A stretch of 64,000 bases of DNA, from contig NC_079883.1 of assembly GCF_029227915.1 (NCBI RefSeq), positions 9,362,001-9,426,000 of the forward strand. Reading direction: 5' to 3'. The notes beneath the pieces were generated by a model. It worked only from the letters and a program-made list of their open reading frames with translations, was not told where the DNA came from and did no database searches. Positions 52,926 to 64,000 of this stretch are shown piece after piece. Position 1 is the first letter of the stretch; every line of letters begins with the position of its first letter. Both the position numbers and the translations under genes were made by a program. The stretch comes from Hydractinia symbiolongicarpus (lineage: Eukaryota > Cnidaria > Hydrozoa > Anthoathecata > Hydractiniidae).

Positions 52926-53274
52926 CCTTAAGTCAAAATGAATGAGCTTAGAAAAGTTGCGCGGCCAAATGTCGGTGGTGACTTAAACGCTAAGGTAAAA
53001 CCTCGCTTGGCTGTTACGAAACGTGATTGCGATATAAGTCCTCGGAAGGCGGCGGAATTTTATTTTATTTGCCATTCCGTCAGGGTTATTGGATGATCGG
53101 CAATAGATCGAGTTTGTATGCATTTGAAAGCTCTTTTTTCTCGTACTATCACCTGAAAATGTCGTAGGAAAATGTCATAGGAAACACTTTCAACAACCGC
53201 CACGTTCCTTAATTGTTATAACAAGAAATATATCACAGCACCATTGAAATGAAAAGGCAACAAATGAAAATGAA

Positions 53275-53394
53275 AAGCCTACGACACCGGGAGTTCCCAG
53301 GCGGTCCCCCATCCAAGTACTATCCCGGCCCGACGATGCTTAACTTCCGTGATCAGACGAGAACGGGTGTGTTCATCGTGGTATGGCCGTAGAC
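53275..53394 (-). rRNA. 5S: 5S ribosomal RNA
   Basis: Intact copy. Confidence 0.97.
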
Positions 53395-53591
53395 ATTAGT
53401 AGGGGCAAATACGTGCAATTTATTTTGACGTTGTGATCAAATTTTTTTATTTAATTTCTTTGAGTTACTTAGGACAAGGCGTATGCATGGATTATCTATT
53501 AGACTTTAAGGTTATAGTTTTGTGAAAAAAACAATGTTTTTTTAAAGATGTGTGGCTATAAAAATAGCCGTTGTTTTCTGAGTGTAGCGGT

Positions 53592-53972
53592 TTACTTCTT
53601 CTGTCCTTTGTCGTTCTTCTTTGGGAGTAAGACAGCTTGAATGTTTGGCAAAACACCACCAGCTGCAATGGTTACACCGCTCAAAAGTTTGTTTAATTCT
53701 TCATCATTACGAACAGCCAATTGTAAATGTCTTGGAATAATCCTAGCTTTTTTGTTGTCTCTTGCTGCGTTACCAGCCAACTCCAATATCTCAGCAGATA
53801 AATATTCCAAGACGGCTGCTAAGTAAACTGGTGCTCCAGATCCAATTCGGTTAGCATAGTGCCCTCTACGAAGGAATCTATGCACTCTACCGACTGGAAA
53901 TTGAAGTCCAGCTCTTGAGGATCTTGTCTTGGCTTTAGCCTTAGCTTTTCCACCTTTTCCACGTCCAGACAT
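53592..53972 (-). CDS. H2A: Histone H2A
   Basis: Intact copy, identical protein. Confidence 0.98.
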   Translation of the reverse strand: MSGRGKGGKAKAKAKTRSSRAGLQFPVGRVHRFLRRGHYANRIGSGAPVYLAAVLEYLSAEILELAGNAARDNKKARIIPRHLQLAVRNDEELNKLLSGVTIAAGGVLPNIQAVLLPKKNDKGQKK

Positions 53973-54256
53973 AACTGCGATTTGATTTGTAAGTTAATAC
54001 AAAAACGTACGAATATTTAACGTAAGTGTTAACGAAATAAACTTTACTCGTTTTTTCATCATAAAAATAGGATCGAAATCATGTTTTTTTAACCAATCAT
54101 AATTAAGTATTAAACAAAAGATTTTTTTTTTAACCAATTAAATTGCGTATCGGCGTTTTCGGATCGAATTCGATCCGATTTTTTTACTTATAAACAAAAA
54201 GTTTTGACTTGCAGTTTAATGCTTATTTACAAGTTAAGTAGCAAAAATTTTTAACC

Positions 54257-54661
54257 ATGTCTGACGCAGCAGCTAAAGGAGGAAAACAGGCACCTAAAGT
54301 AGCCAAGAAAGGTGAAAAAAGAGCCGGCAAAAAAGGAGGAAAGATTGGTGGAACTGGTGAAAAGAAACGCAAGAGAAAGAGAAAGGAAAGTTATGCTATT
54401 TACATCTACAATGTTTTGAAACAAGTTCACCCAGATGTCGGAGTTTCAAGCAAAGCTATGAGCATCATGAACTCATTTGTCAACGACATCTTTGAGCGCA
54501 TTGCTTCCGAAGCTTCGCGTTTGGCTCTTCAAAACAAAAAGTCGACCATCTCTTCTCGTGAAATTCAAACCGCAGTACGTCTTCTCTTGCCTGGAGAACT
54601 TGCAAAACACGCAGTCAGTGAAGGAACAAAAGCCGTCACAAAATACACAAGCAGCAAGTAA
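54257..54661 (+). CDS. H2B: Histone H2B
   Basis: Intact copy, identical protein. Confidence 0.98.
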   Translation: MSDAAAKGGKQAPKVAKKGEKRAGKKGGKIGGTGEKKRKRKRKESYAIYIYNVLKQVHPDVGVSSKAMSIMNSFVNDIFERIASEASRLALQNKKSTISSREIQTAVRLLLPGELAKHAVSEGTKAVTKYTSSK

Positions 54662-55123
54662 ACCAACGTCTACCAAACACAAACGGTCTTTTTTAAGACC
54701 ACACATCTTTAAAAAAACATTTACTTGGCGTCACTACAAGTTAACCGAAGTTAATAAAACTTCTAAATAATGTGCTTAAGAACACTAGCCTACATTTAAA
54801 ATACTTCCCCATGTGTGTGTGTGGATTAGCTTCACTTTTCATACGTATTATTAGCTGTACTTGCAGAAAAGACAAGTACATTGATCCATGTTATTGCTTA
54901 CATTTAACTTAACCCAGCTTTTCACGGAAACACTCCCAGGCAAATTAACCCTACAAAGTATTTCTAAATTTTTTTTGTGTCATATATGACATAGTATCGT
55001 ATAGCAATAAATGTAACTGTGACAAGACTTTACACATTGTGTAATTTGGAAGCGTGCACAAAGTAATGTTTTAAAAGATTTGTGGCTATAAAAATAGCCG
55101 TTTTTGTTGAGCAATGACAACGC

Positions 55124-55480
<357 letters not shown>

Positions 55481-55958
55481 TTAACAGAATTCAGACAGCT
55501 TTAAAAAGAGGCCATAAAATTACCTACTGCTCGTGGAAACACCCTAATTAACCAATAGAGTTGCGTCATTACAAAATGTTCCGAACATTTTGTACATTTT
55601 TTTAAGTAAAACTGTAGTTTTTTTAAAAATTCGTGGTCTTAATGTTTCAGTAAGGCAATAAATTTGGCATCGTTGGAATTCGCCAAACCTTCTGCTACTT
55701 ACTAAAAAAAAAAAAAGTCAAAAGCTTTTGTGTATCAGAAGATACAGCCGTTTTCCCGTAGCCAAAAAACACAGATTTTATAAAAATGTTAAAGTAATGA
55801 GCGTAATGTCATTATGCAGCCAATCAGAAATTACTTTCTTAGCACCAATCAAATGGTTTGTTTTGAACCTTAGCTGTCAATCAATATGAGAAATAAAACT
55901 TTGGCGCGATAGTGCATTTTAGACCGTCTTGTGTATCCGTACTACATCGACTTCTTAA

Positions 55959-56372
<414 letters not shown>

Positions 56373-56733
56373 GCATCTTACCAAACAAAAAACGGCTATT
56401 TTTATAGCCACACATCCATAAAAAATATTACGGCTAGCTTTTTATATCAAACTTTGTTCTGCTTTCTGTTTAAATTTTATGCTACATAAAAATTTTATGC
56501 TACATAAAGTTTGACAATGTTAAAAATATGAAGGGCAAGAAAAGTAAAAGCAAGAAAATAAGAAATTTAAAAACGAAAATACTTAAACTTAGGGAATCTA
56601 ATCTTAAAATTACTCTTTTTTAACTGTTTAAGTGACTTAAACAAGTTTAACTTTGTACCAAGATAATGTTTTTTTGTAAATGTGTGGCTATAAAAATAGC
56701 CGTTTGTTAATGTAATAGCCAGATACACACAAA

Positions 56734-57285
56734 TTATTTTTTTGCGGTCTTCTTTGCTGCCTTTTTGGGAGTCTTTTTGACCTTCTTTGCTGCAGGTTTT
56801 TTAGCAACAGGCTTCTTTGTGGGTTTCTTAGCTGCTGGTTTCTTAGCCGAGGCTTTCTTTGTGGCAGGCTTCTTTGCTGCTTTCTTTGGCGTGCTCTTCT
56901 TTGCTGGCTTCTTTTTTGGTGTACTTTTCTTTGCAGTAGGCTTCTTTGCCGTTGGCTTTTTTGCTGCGGCCTTTTTCTTAGGTTTTTCTTTTTTTACCTG
57001 ACCTAGCTTGAATGATCCAGAAGCACCAGTGCCTTTAGTTTGAATCAAATCGCCTGATGTTACTCCTCGTTTAAGAGCCATTTTCAGATGATGATCTGAG
57101 TTTTCAGCAACTTTGTAATTTGCATGAATATATTTTGTAATAGCTTGGCGAGATGAACCACCGCGTTCCTTTAGGGTAGCGATAGCAGCCTTGATCATGT
57201 CCACATATTTAGGGTGATCAGCTGTCTTCTTTGCAGCAGGTTTCTTCTTGGGTGCGATTTTCTTTGGAGAAGCTGCTTCACTCAT
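56734..57285 (-). CDS. H1: Linker histone H1
   Basis: Intact copy, identical protein. Confidence 0.97.
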   Translation of the reverse strand: MSEAASPKKIAPKKKPAAKKTADHPKYVDMIKAAIATLKERGGSSRQAITKYIHANYKVAENSDHHLKMALKRGVTSGDLIQTKGTGASGSFKLGQVKKEKPKKKAAAKKPTAKKPTAKKSTPKKKPAKKSTPKKAAKKPATKKASAKKPAAKKPTKKPVAKKPAAKKVKKTPKKAAKKTAKK

Positions 57286-57864
57286 TTTTAATGTTTTCTT
57301 ACAACAATCCAACGATAAACGATGCTTGTTATCACAGTAGAAGTATACTAAACATTACCGTGTAAATGAGATATAATTTAAGACGGTGCGAAGTATGCGG
57401 ACGTAAAAGTACCACTCCCGGGAATTGATTTGGCGCGAAAACAGAAATGTGTGTTTCTGTACATCGTATAATGTCCGTTTTGGGTGCCGCGACTATGCGA
57501 AAGCATGTTAATTTTTATTTGTAGCACGACGCAATAGTCTGAAAGAGAAGCTGCTGGAGTTTGAGGTCTTCAGCATTACATCTACTCTGTTAATTTGGGC
57601 TTCTTCCGCGCCCGTGTTAGGATTTTCATAAAGCGTTCTTTGGTTTGCGTTGCGTATGTCGGCCTACATCATCGACACGGCCTGTTTCCGGCTATTAGGA
57701 GCAATTCATATATTGGGCACTGCGTTTCGACTTTTTTATTAGACCACAGTAAAAAAATTCACTCACAGAAGTCCCTTTCTTTCATGGCTACAAACACGAA
57801 GAATTCTGTCGTAAGTAAAACGAATGCGCAAGCCAAAATAACGATGGGGCGAAGTCATAAGCAT

Positions 57865-57937
57865 GGCCCTGTGGCCCAATGGATAAGGCATCTGACTACG
57901 AATCAGGGGATTCCAGGTTCGACTCCTGGCAGGGTCG
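57865..57937 (+). tRNA. tRNA-Arg: tRNA-Arg(ACG)
   Basis: Intact copy. Confidence 0.97.
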
Positions 57938-58259
57938 CACTGTCGCATTTCGGCTGCATGGTCTACTGTGTAACGCGCGCGCACGTTCTGGCGTAATGCG
58001 TTGATAAACGGAATGTACGCAGTCATATTGGAAAGTAATATCACGCACTTAGTATCGTCGCCTTTGTTAGCATTCATGTAAGTTACCATCCACTCGCTAC
58101 AGTCGCTCTCCATCCTACGGCTAAATCAACAGCCGTGATTTTTACTATGTCGCCGTCCATCCGTACGCGGTGACAGTTGTAAGCTTTACAGTAACGTGAC
58201 ATGCTCCACAAGCAGTTACGGTGTGTGGACGATGCCTATCATGGCAACGCTTGTTCTTT

Positions 58260-58446
58260 ATCGCTTCTCGGCCTAATGGCTAAGATCAAGTGTAGTATCT
58301 GTTCTTATCAGTTTAATATCTGGTAGGCCATTCTCTGAATGGTCAGTATATTAATCTGATTTTTGGCCTTGGGTCATGGAGGTGGATTCATTCACGCCGT
58401 GACCACGGGTTGCCTTGGTGTTGCACTATTACCGATGGCGGCCCAC
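58260..58446 (+). ncRNA. U2: U2 spliceosomal snRNA
   Basis: Intact copy. Confidence 0.95.
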
Positions 58447-58636
58447 ATAAGCAATAAAAGAATAATAGCAGTCCTCTTTCCGACGGCACTCTGCATAGTC
58501 TACGGCGGGAACAAAACGCGTACACTGGGGGAGAATACAGCCTATGCCCCGCGACACGGCAGTTTATAACACACTCAAGCCACAAGCATTAACAAACTTT
58601 GAAGGGTACCCTCATGCTACGGTGCAGTTCCAACTC

Positions 58637-58801
58637 ATACTTACCTGACGGGGAAGTAAAGACTGATCAATGAGGGTTTTCTTCCAGAGTGAGGCTCTTG
58701 CATTGCACTACGCTTGGGCTGACCTCTGCGATTACTGCAAACGTCAGTAACTCGACCGTACAATTTCTGGTAGTGGGGGCCTGCGTCCGCGCTCGCCCCC
58801 T
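58637..58801 (+). ncRNA. U1: U1 spliceosomal snRNA
   Basis: Intact copy. Confidence 0.96.
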
Positions 58802-59150
58802 CCTTAAGTCAAAATGAATGAGCTTAGAAAAGTTGCGCGGCCAAATGTCGGTGGTGACTTAAACGCTAAGGTAAAACCTCGCTTGGCTGTTACGAAACGT
58901 GATTGCGATATAAGTCCTCGGAAGGCGGCGGAATTTTATTTTATTTGCCATTCCGTCAGGGTTATTGGATGATCGGCAATAGATCGAGTTTGTATGCATT
59001 TGAAAGCTCTTTTTTCTCGTACTATCACCTGAAAATGTCGTAGGAAAATGTCATAGGAAACACTTTCAACAACCGCCACGTTCCTTAATTGTTATAACAA
59101 GAAATATATCACAGCACCATTGAAATGAAAAGGCAACAAATGAAAATGAA

Positions 59151-59270
59151 AAGCCTACGACACCGGGAGTTCCCAGGCGGTCCCCCATCCAAGTACTATC
59201 CCGGCCCGACGATGCTTAACTTCCGTGATCAGACGAGAACGGGTGTGTTCATCGTGGTATGGCCGTAGAC
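59151..59270 (-). rRNA. 5S: 5S ribosomal RNA
   Basis: Intact copy. Confidence 0.97.
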
Positions 59271-59467
59271 ATTAGTAGGGGCAAATACGTGCAATTTATT
59301 TTGACGTTGTGATCAAATTTTTTTATTTAATTTCTTTGAGTTACTTAGGACAAGGCGTATGCATGGATTATCTATTAGACTTTAAGGTTATAGTTTTGTG
59401 AAAAAAACAATGTTTTTTTAAAGATGTGTGGCTATAAAAATAGCCGTTGTTTTCTGAGTGTAGCGGT

Positions 59468-59848
59468 TTACTTCTTCTGTCCTTTGTCGTTCTTCTTTGG
59501 GAGTAAGACAGCTTGAATGTTTGGCAAAACACCACCAGCTGCAATGGTTACACCGCTCAAAAGTTTGTTTAATTCTTCATCATTACGAACAGCCAATTGT
59601 AAATGTCTTGGAATAATCCTAGCTTTTTTGTTGTCTCTTGCTGCGTTACCAGCCAACTCCAATATCTCAGCAGATAAATATTCCAAGACGGCTGCTAAGT
59701 AAACTGGTGCTCCAGATCCAATTCGGTTAGCATAGTGCCCTCTACGAAGGAATCTATGCACTCTACCGACTGGAAATTGAAGTCCAGCTCTTGAGGATCT
59801 TGTCTTGGCTTTAGCCTTAGCTTTTCCACCTTTTCCACGTCCAGACAT
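59468..59848 (-). CDS. H2A: Histone H2A
   Basis: Intact copy, identical protein. Confidence 0.98.
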   Translation of the reverse strand: MSGRGKGGKAKAKAKTRSSRAGLQFPVGRVHRFLRRGHYANRIGSGAPVYLAAVLEYLSAEILELAGNAARDNKKARIIPRHLQLAVRNDEELNKLLSGVTIAAGGVLPNIQAVLLPKKNDKGQKK

Positions 59849-60132
59849 AACTGCGATTTGATTTGTAAGTTAATACAAAAACGTACGAATATTTAACGTA
59901 AGTGTTAACGAAATAAACTTTACTCGTTTTTTCATCATAAAAATAGGATCGAAATCATGTTTTTTTAACCAATCATAATTAAGTATTAAACAAAAGATTT
60001 TTTTTTTAACCAATTAAATTGCGTATCGGCGTTTTCGGATCGAATTCGATCCGATTTTTTTACTTATAAACAAAAAGTTTTGACTTGCAGTTTAATGCTT
60101 ATTTACAAGTTAAGTAGCAAAAATTTTTAACC

Positions 60133-60537
60133 ATGTCTGACGCAGCAGCTAAAGGAGGAAAACAGGCACCTAAAGTAGCCAAGAAAGGTGAAAAAAGAGC
60201 CGGCAAAAAAGGAGGAAAGATTGGTGGAACTGGTGAAAAGAAACGCAAGAGAAAGAGAAAGGAAAGTTATGCTATTTACATCTACAATGTTTTGAAACAA
60301 GTTCACCCAGATGTCGGAGTTTCAAGCAAAGCTATGAGCATCATGAACTCATTTGTCAACGACATCTTTGAGCGCATTGCTTCCGAAGCTTCGCGTTTGG
60401 CTCTTCAAAACAAAAAGTCGACCATCTCTTCTCGTGAAATTCAAACCGCAGTACGTCTTCTCTTGCCTGGAGAACTTGCAAAACACGCAGTCAGTGAAGG
60501 AACAAAAGCCGTCACAAAATACACAAGCAGCAAGTAA
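60133..60537 (+). CDS. H2B: Histone H2B
   Basis: Intact copy, identical protein. Confidence 0.98.
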   Translation: MSDAAAKGGKQAPKVAKKGEKRAGKKGGKIGGTGEKKRKRKRKESYAIYIYNVLKQVHPDVGVSSKAMSIMNSFVNDIFERIASEASRLALQNKKSTISSREIQTAVRLLLPGELAKHAVSEGTKAVTKYTSSK

Positions 60538-60999
60538 ACCAACGTCTACCAAACACAAACGGTCTTTTTTAAGACCACACATCTTTAAAAAAACATTTAC
60601 TTGGCGTCACTACAAGTTAACCGAAGTTAATAAAACTTCTAAATAATGTGCTTAAGAACACTAGCCTACATTTAAAATACTTCCCCATGTGTGTGTGTGG
60701 ATTAGCTTCACTTTTCATACGTATTATTAGCTGTACTTGCAGAAAAGACAAGTACATTGATCCATGTTATTGCTTACATTTAACTTAACCCAGCTTTTCA
60801 CGGAAACACTCCCAGGCAAATTAACCCTACAAAGTATTTCTAAATTTTTTTTGTGTCATATATGACATAGTATCGTATAGCAATAAATGTAACTGTGACA
60901 AGACTTTACACATTGTGTAATTTGGAAGCGTGCACAAAGTAATGTTTTAAAAGATTTGTGGCTATAAAAATAGCCGTTTTTGTTGAGCAATGACAACGC

Positions 61000-61356
<357 letters not shown>

Positions 61357-61834
61357 TTAACAGAATTCAGACAGCTTTAAAAAGAGGCCATAAAATTACC
61401 TACTGCTCGTGGAAACACCCTAATTAACCAATAGAGTTGCGTCATTACAAAATGTTCCGAACATTTTGTACATTTTTTTAAGTAAAACTGTAGTTTTTTT
61501 AAAAATTCGTGGTCTTAATGTTTCAGTAAGGCAATAAATTTGGCATCGTTGGAATTCGCCAAACCTTCTGCTACTTACTAAAAAAAAAAAAAGTCAAAAG
61601 CTTTTGTGTATCAGAAGATACAGCCGTTTTCCCGTAGCCAAAAAACACAGATTTTATAAAAATGTTAAAGTAATGAGCGTAATGTCATTATGCAGCCAAT
61701 CAGAAATTACTTTCTTAGCACCAATCAAATGGTTTGTTTTGAACCTTAGCTGTCAATCAATATGAGAAATAAAACTTTGGCGCGATAGTGCATTTTAGAC
61801 CGTCTTGTGTATCCGTACTACATCGACTTCTTAA

Positions 61835-62248
<414 letters not shown>

Positions 62249-62609
62249 GCATCTTACCAAACAAAAAACGGCTATTTTTATAGCCACACATCCATAAAAA
62301 ATATTACGGCTAGCTTTTTATATCAAACTTTGTTCTGCTTTCTGTTTAAATTTTATGCTACATAAAAATTTTATGCTACATAAAGTTTGACAATGTTAAA
62401 AATATGAAGGGCAAGAAAAGTAAAAGCAAGAAAATAAGAAATTTAAAAACGAAAATACTTAAACTTAGGGAATCTAATCTTAAAATTACTCTTTTTTAAC
62501 TGTTTAAGTGACTTAAACAAGTTTAACTTTGTACCAAGATAATGTTTTTTTGTAAATGTGTGGCTATAAAAATAGCCGTTTGTTAATGTAATAGCCAGAT
62601 ACACACAAA

Positions 62610-63161
62610 TTATTTTTTTGCGGTCTTCTTTGCTGCCTTTTTGGGAGTCTTTTTGACCTTCTTTGCTGCAGGTTTTTTAGCAACAGGCTTCTTTGTGGGT
62701 TTCTTAGCTGCTGGTTTCTTAGCCGAGGCTTTCTTTGTGGCAGGCTTCTTTGCTGCTTTCTTTGGCGTGCTCTTCTTTGCTGGCTTCTTTTTTGGTGTAC
62801 TTTTCTTTGCAGTAGGCTTCTTTGCCGTTGGCTTTTTTGCTGCGGCCTTTTTCTTAGGTTTTTCTTTTTTTACCTGACCTAGCTTGAATGATCCAGAAGC
62901 ACCAGTGCCTTTAGTTTGAATCAAATCGCCTGATGTTACTCCTCGTTTAAGAGCCATTTTCAGATGATGATCTGAGTTTTCAGCAACTTTGTAATTTGCA
63001 TGAATATATTTTGTAATAGCTTGGCGAGATGAACCACCGCGTTCCTTTAGGGTAGCGATAGCAGCCTTGATCATGTCCACATATTTAGGGTGATCAGCTG
63101 TCTTCTTTGCAGCAGGTTTCTTCTTGGGTGCGATTTTCTTTGGAGAAGCTGCTTCACTCAT
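62610..63161 (-). CDS. H1: Linker histone H1
   Basis: Last H1 in the window, identical protein. Confidence 0.97.
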   Translation of the reverse strand: MSEAASPKKIAPKKKPAAKKTADHPKYVDMIKAAIATLKERGGSSRQAITKYIHANYKVAENSDHHLKMALKRGVTSGDLIQTKGTGASGSFKLGQVKKEKPKKKAAAKKPTAKKPTAKKSTPKKKPAKKSTPKKAAKKPATKKASAKKPAAKKPTKKPVAKKPAAKKVKKTPKKAAKKTAKK

Positions 63162-63740
63162 TTTTAATGTTTTCTTACAACAATCCAACGATAAACGATG
63201 CTTGTTATCACAGTAGAAGTATACTAAACATTACCGTGTAAATGAGATATAATTTAAGACGGTGCGAAGTATGCGGACGTAAAAGTACCACTCCCGGGAA
63301 TTGATTTGGCGCGAAAACAGAAATGTGTGTTTCTGTACATCGTATAATGTCCGTTTTGGGTGCCGCGACTATGCGAAAGCATGTTAATTTTTATTTGTAG
63401 CACGACGCAATAGTCTGAAAGAGAAGCTGCTGGAGTTTGAGGTCTTCAGCATTACATCTACTCTGTTAATTTGGGCTTCTTCCGCGCCCGTGTTAGGATT
63501 TTCATAAAGCGTTCTTTGGTTTGCGTTGCGTATGTCGGCCTACATCATCGACACGGCCTGTTTCCGGCTATTAGGAGCAATTCATATATTGGGCACTGCG
63601 TTTCGACTTTTTTATTAGACCACAGTAAAAAAATTCACTCACAGAAGTCCCTTTCTTTCATGGCTACAAACACGAAGAATTCTGTCGTAAGTAAAACGAA
63701 TGCGCAAGCCAAAATAACGATGGGGCGAAGTCATAAGCAT

Positions 63741-63813
63741 GGCCCTGTGGCCCAATGGATAAGGCATCTGACTACGAATCAGGGGATTCCAGGTTCGACT
63801 CCTGGCAGGGTCG
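63741..63813 (+). tRNA. tRNA-Arg: tRNA-Arg(ACG)
   Basis: Last gene of the window. The sequence ends 187 bp later in the U2 upstream region, before U2 itself. Confidence 0.97.
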
Positions 63814-64000
63814 CACTGTCGCATTTCGGCTGCATGGTCTACTGTGTAACGCGCGCGCACGTTCTGGCGTAATGCGTTGATAAACGGAATGTACGCAGTC
63901 ATATTGGAAAGTAATATCACGCACTTAGTATCGTCGCCTTTGTTAGCATTCATGTAAGTTACCATCCACTCGCTACAGTCGCTCTCCATCCTACGGCTAA

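Overview
This window is a tandem array of one composite animal housekeeping repeat. The unit is 5,876 bp, reads left to right in the first 28 kb, and is inverted after a 500-N gap. It encodes the five replication-dependent histones (intronless, each followed by a histone 3' stem-loop), 5S rRNA, the U1 and U2 spliceosomal RNAs and a tRNA-Arg(ACG). Intronless histones with a 16-nt stem-loop, including on H1, plus metazoan-type U1 and U2, point to an animal. The AT-rich spacers and the H2A and H2B tails fit a cnidarian, perhaps a hydrozoan. The animal assignment is firm; the cnidarian assignment is only my inference.

Gene order in one forward unit (unit 1 coordinates): H4 > (47), < H2B (821-1225), H2A > (1510), 5S > (2088), < U1 (2557-2721), < U2 (2912-3098), < tRNA-Arg (3421-3493), H1 > (4073), < H3 (4986-5396). 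H3/H4 and H2B/H2A form divergent pairs with shared promoter regions, while H4/H2B and H1/H3 converge. The 5S-U1-U2-tRNA block (about 2.09-3.9 kb) is visibly richer in G+C than the histone spacers.

Left array: units 1-5876, 5877-11756 (4 bp longer, broken H2B), 11757-17632, 17633-23508 and 23509-28002 (cut by the gap inside H1). To move from unit 1 to a later left unit add 5876 (unit 2 before about 7000) or 5880 (rest of unit 2), 11756, 17632 or 23508. Gap: 28003-28502. Right array, inverted: 28503-31977 (partial), 31978-37853, 37854-43729, 43730-49605, 49606-55481, 55482-61357 and 61358-64000 (partial). A unit 1 position x lies at C - x, with C = 31978 (approximate because of small indels), 37854, 43730, 49606, 55482, 61358 or 67234.

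Copies are almost identical. The differences I found are a 4-bp duplication that breaks one H2B, one H3 missense change (A127T), one U2 base change, one spacer change, and a cluster of single-base run-length differences beside the gap that look like sequence error. Together the genes supply S-phase chromatin protein (H1, H2A, H2B, H3, H4), a ribosomal RNA, two splicing RNAs and an arginine tRNA able to read most arginine codons used in the histones. RNA polymerases II and III must therefore both work within each 6-kb unit. I saw no mobile element, CRISPR array, viral or toxin gene.
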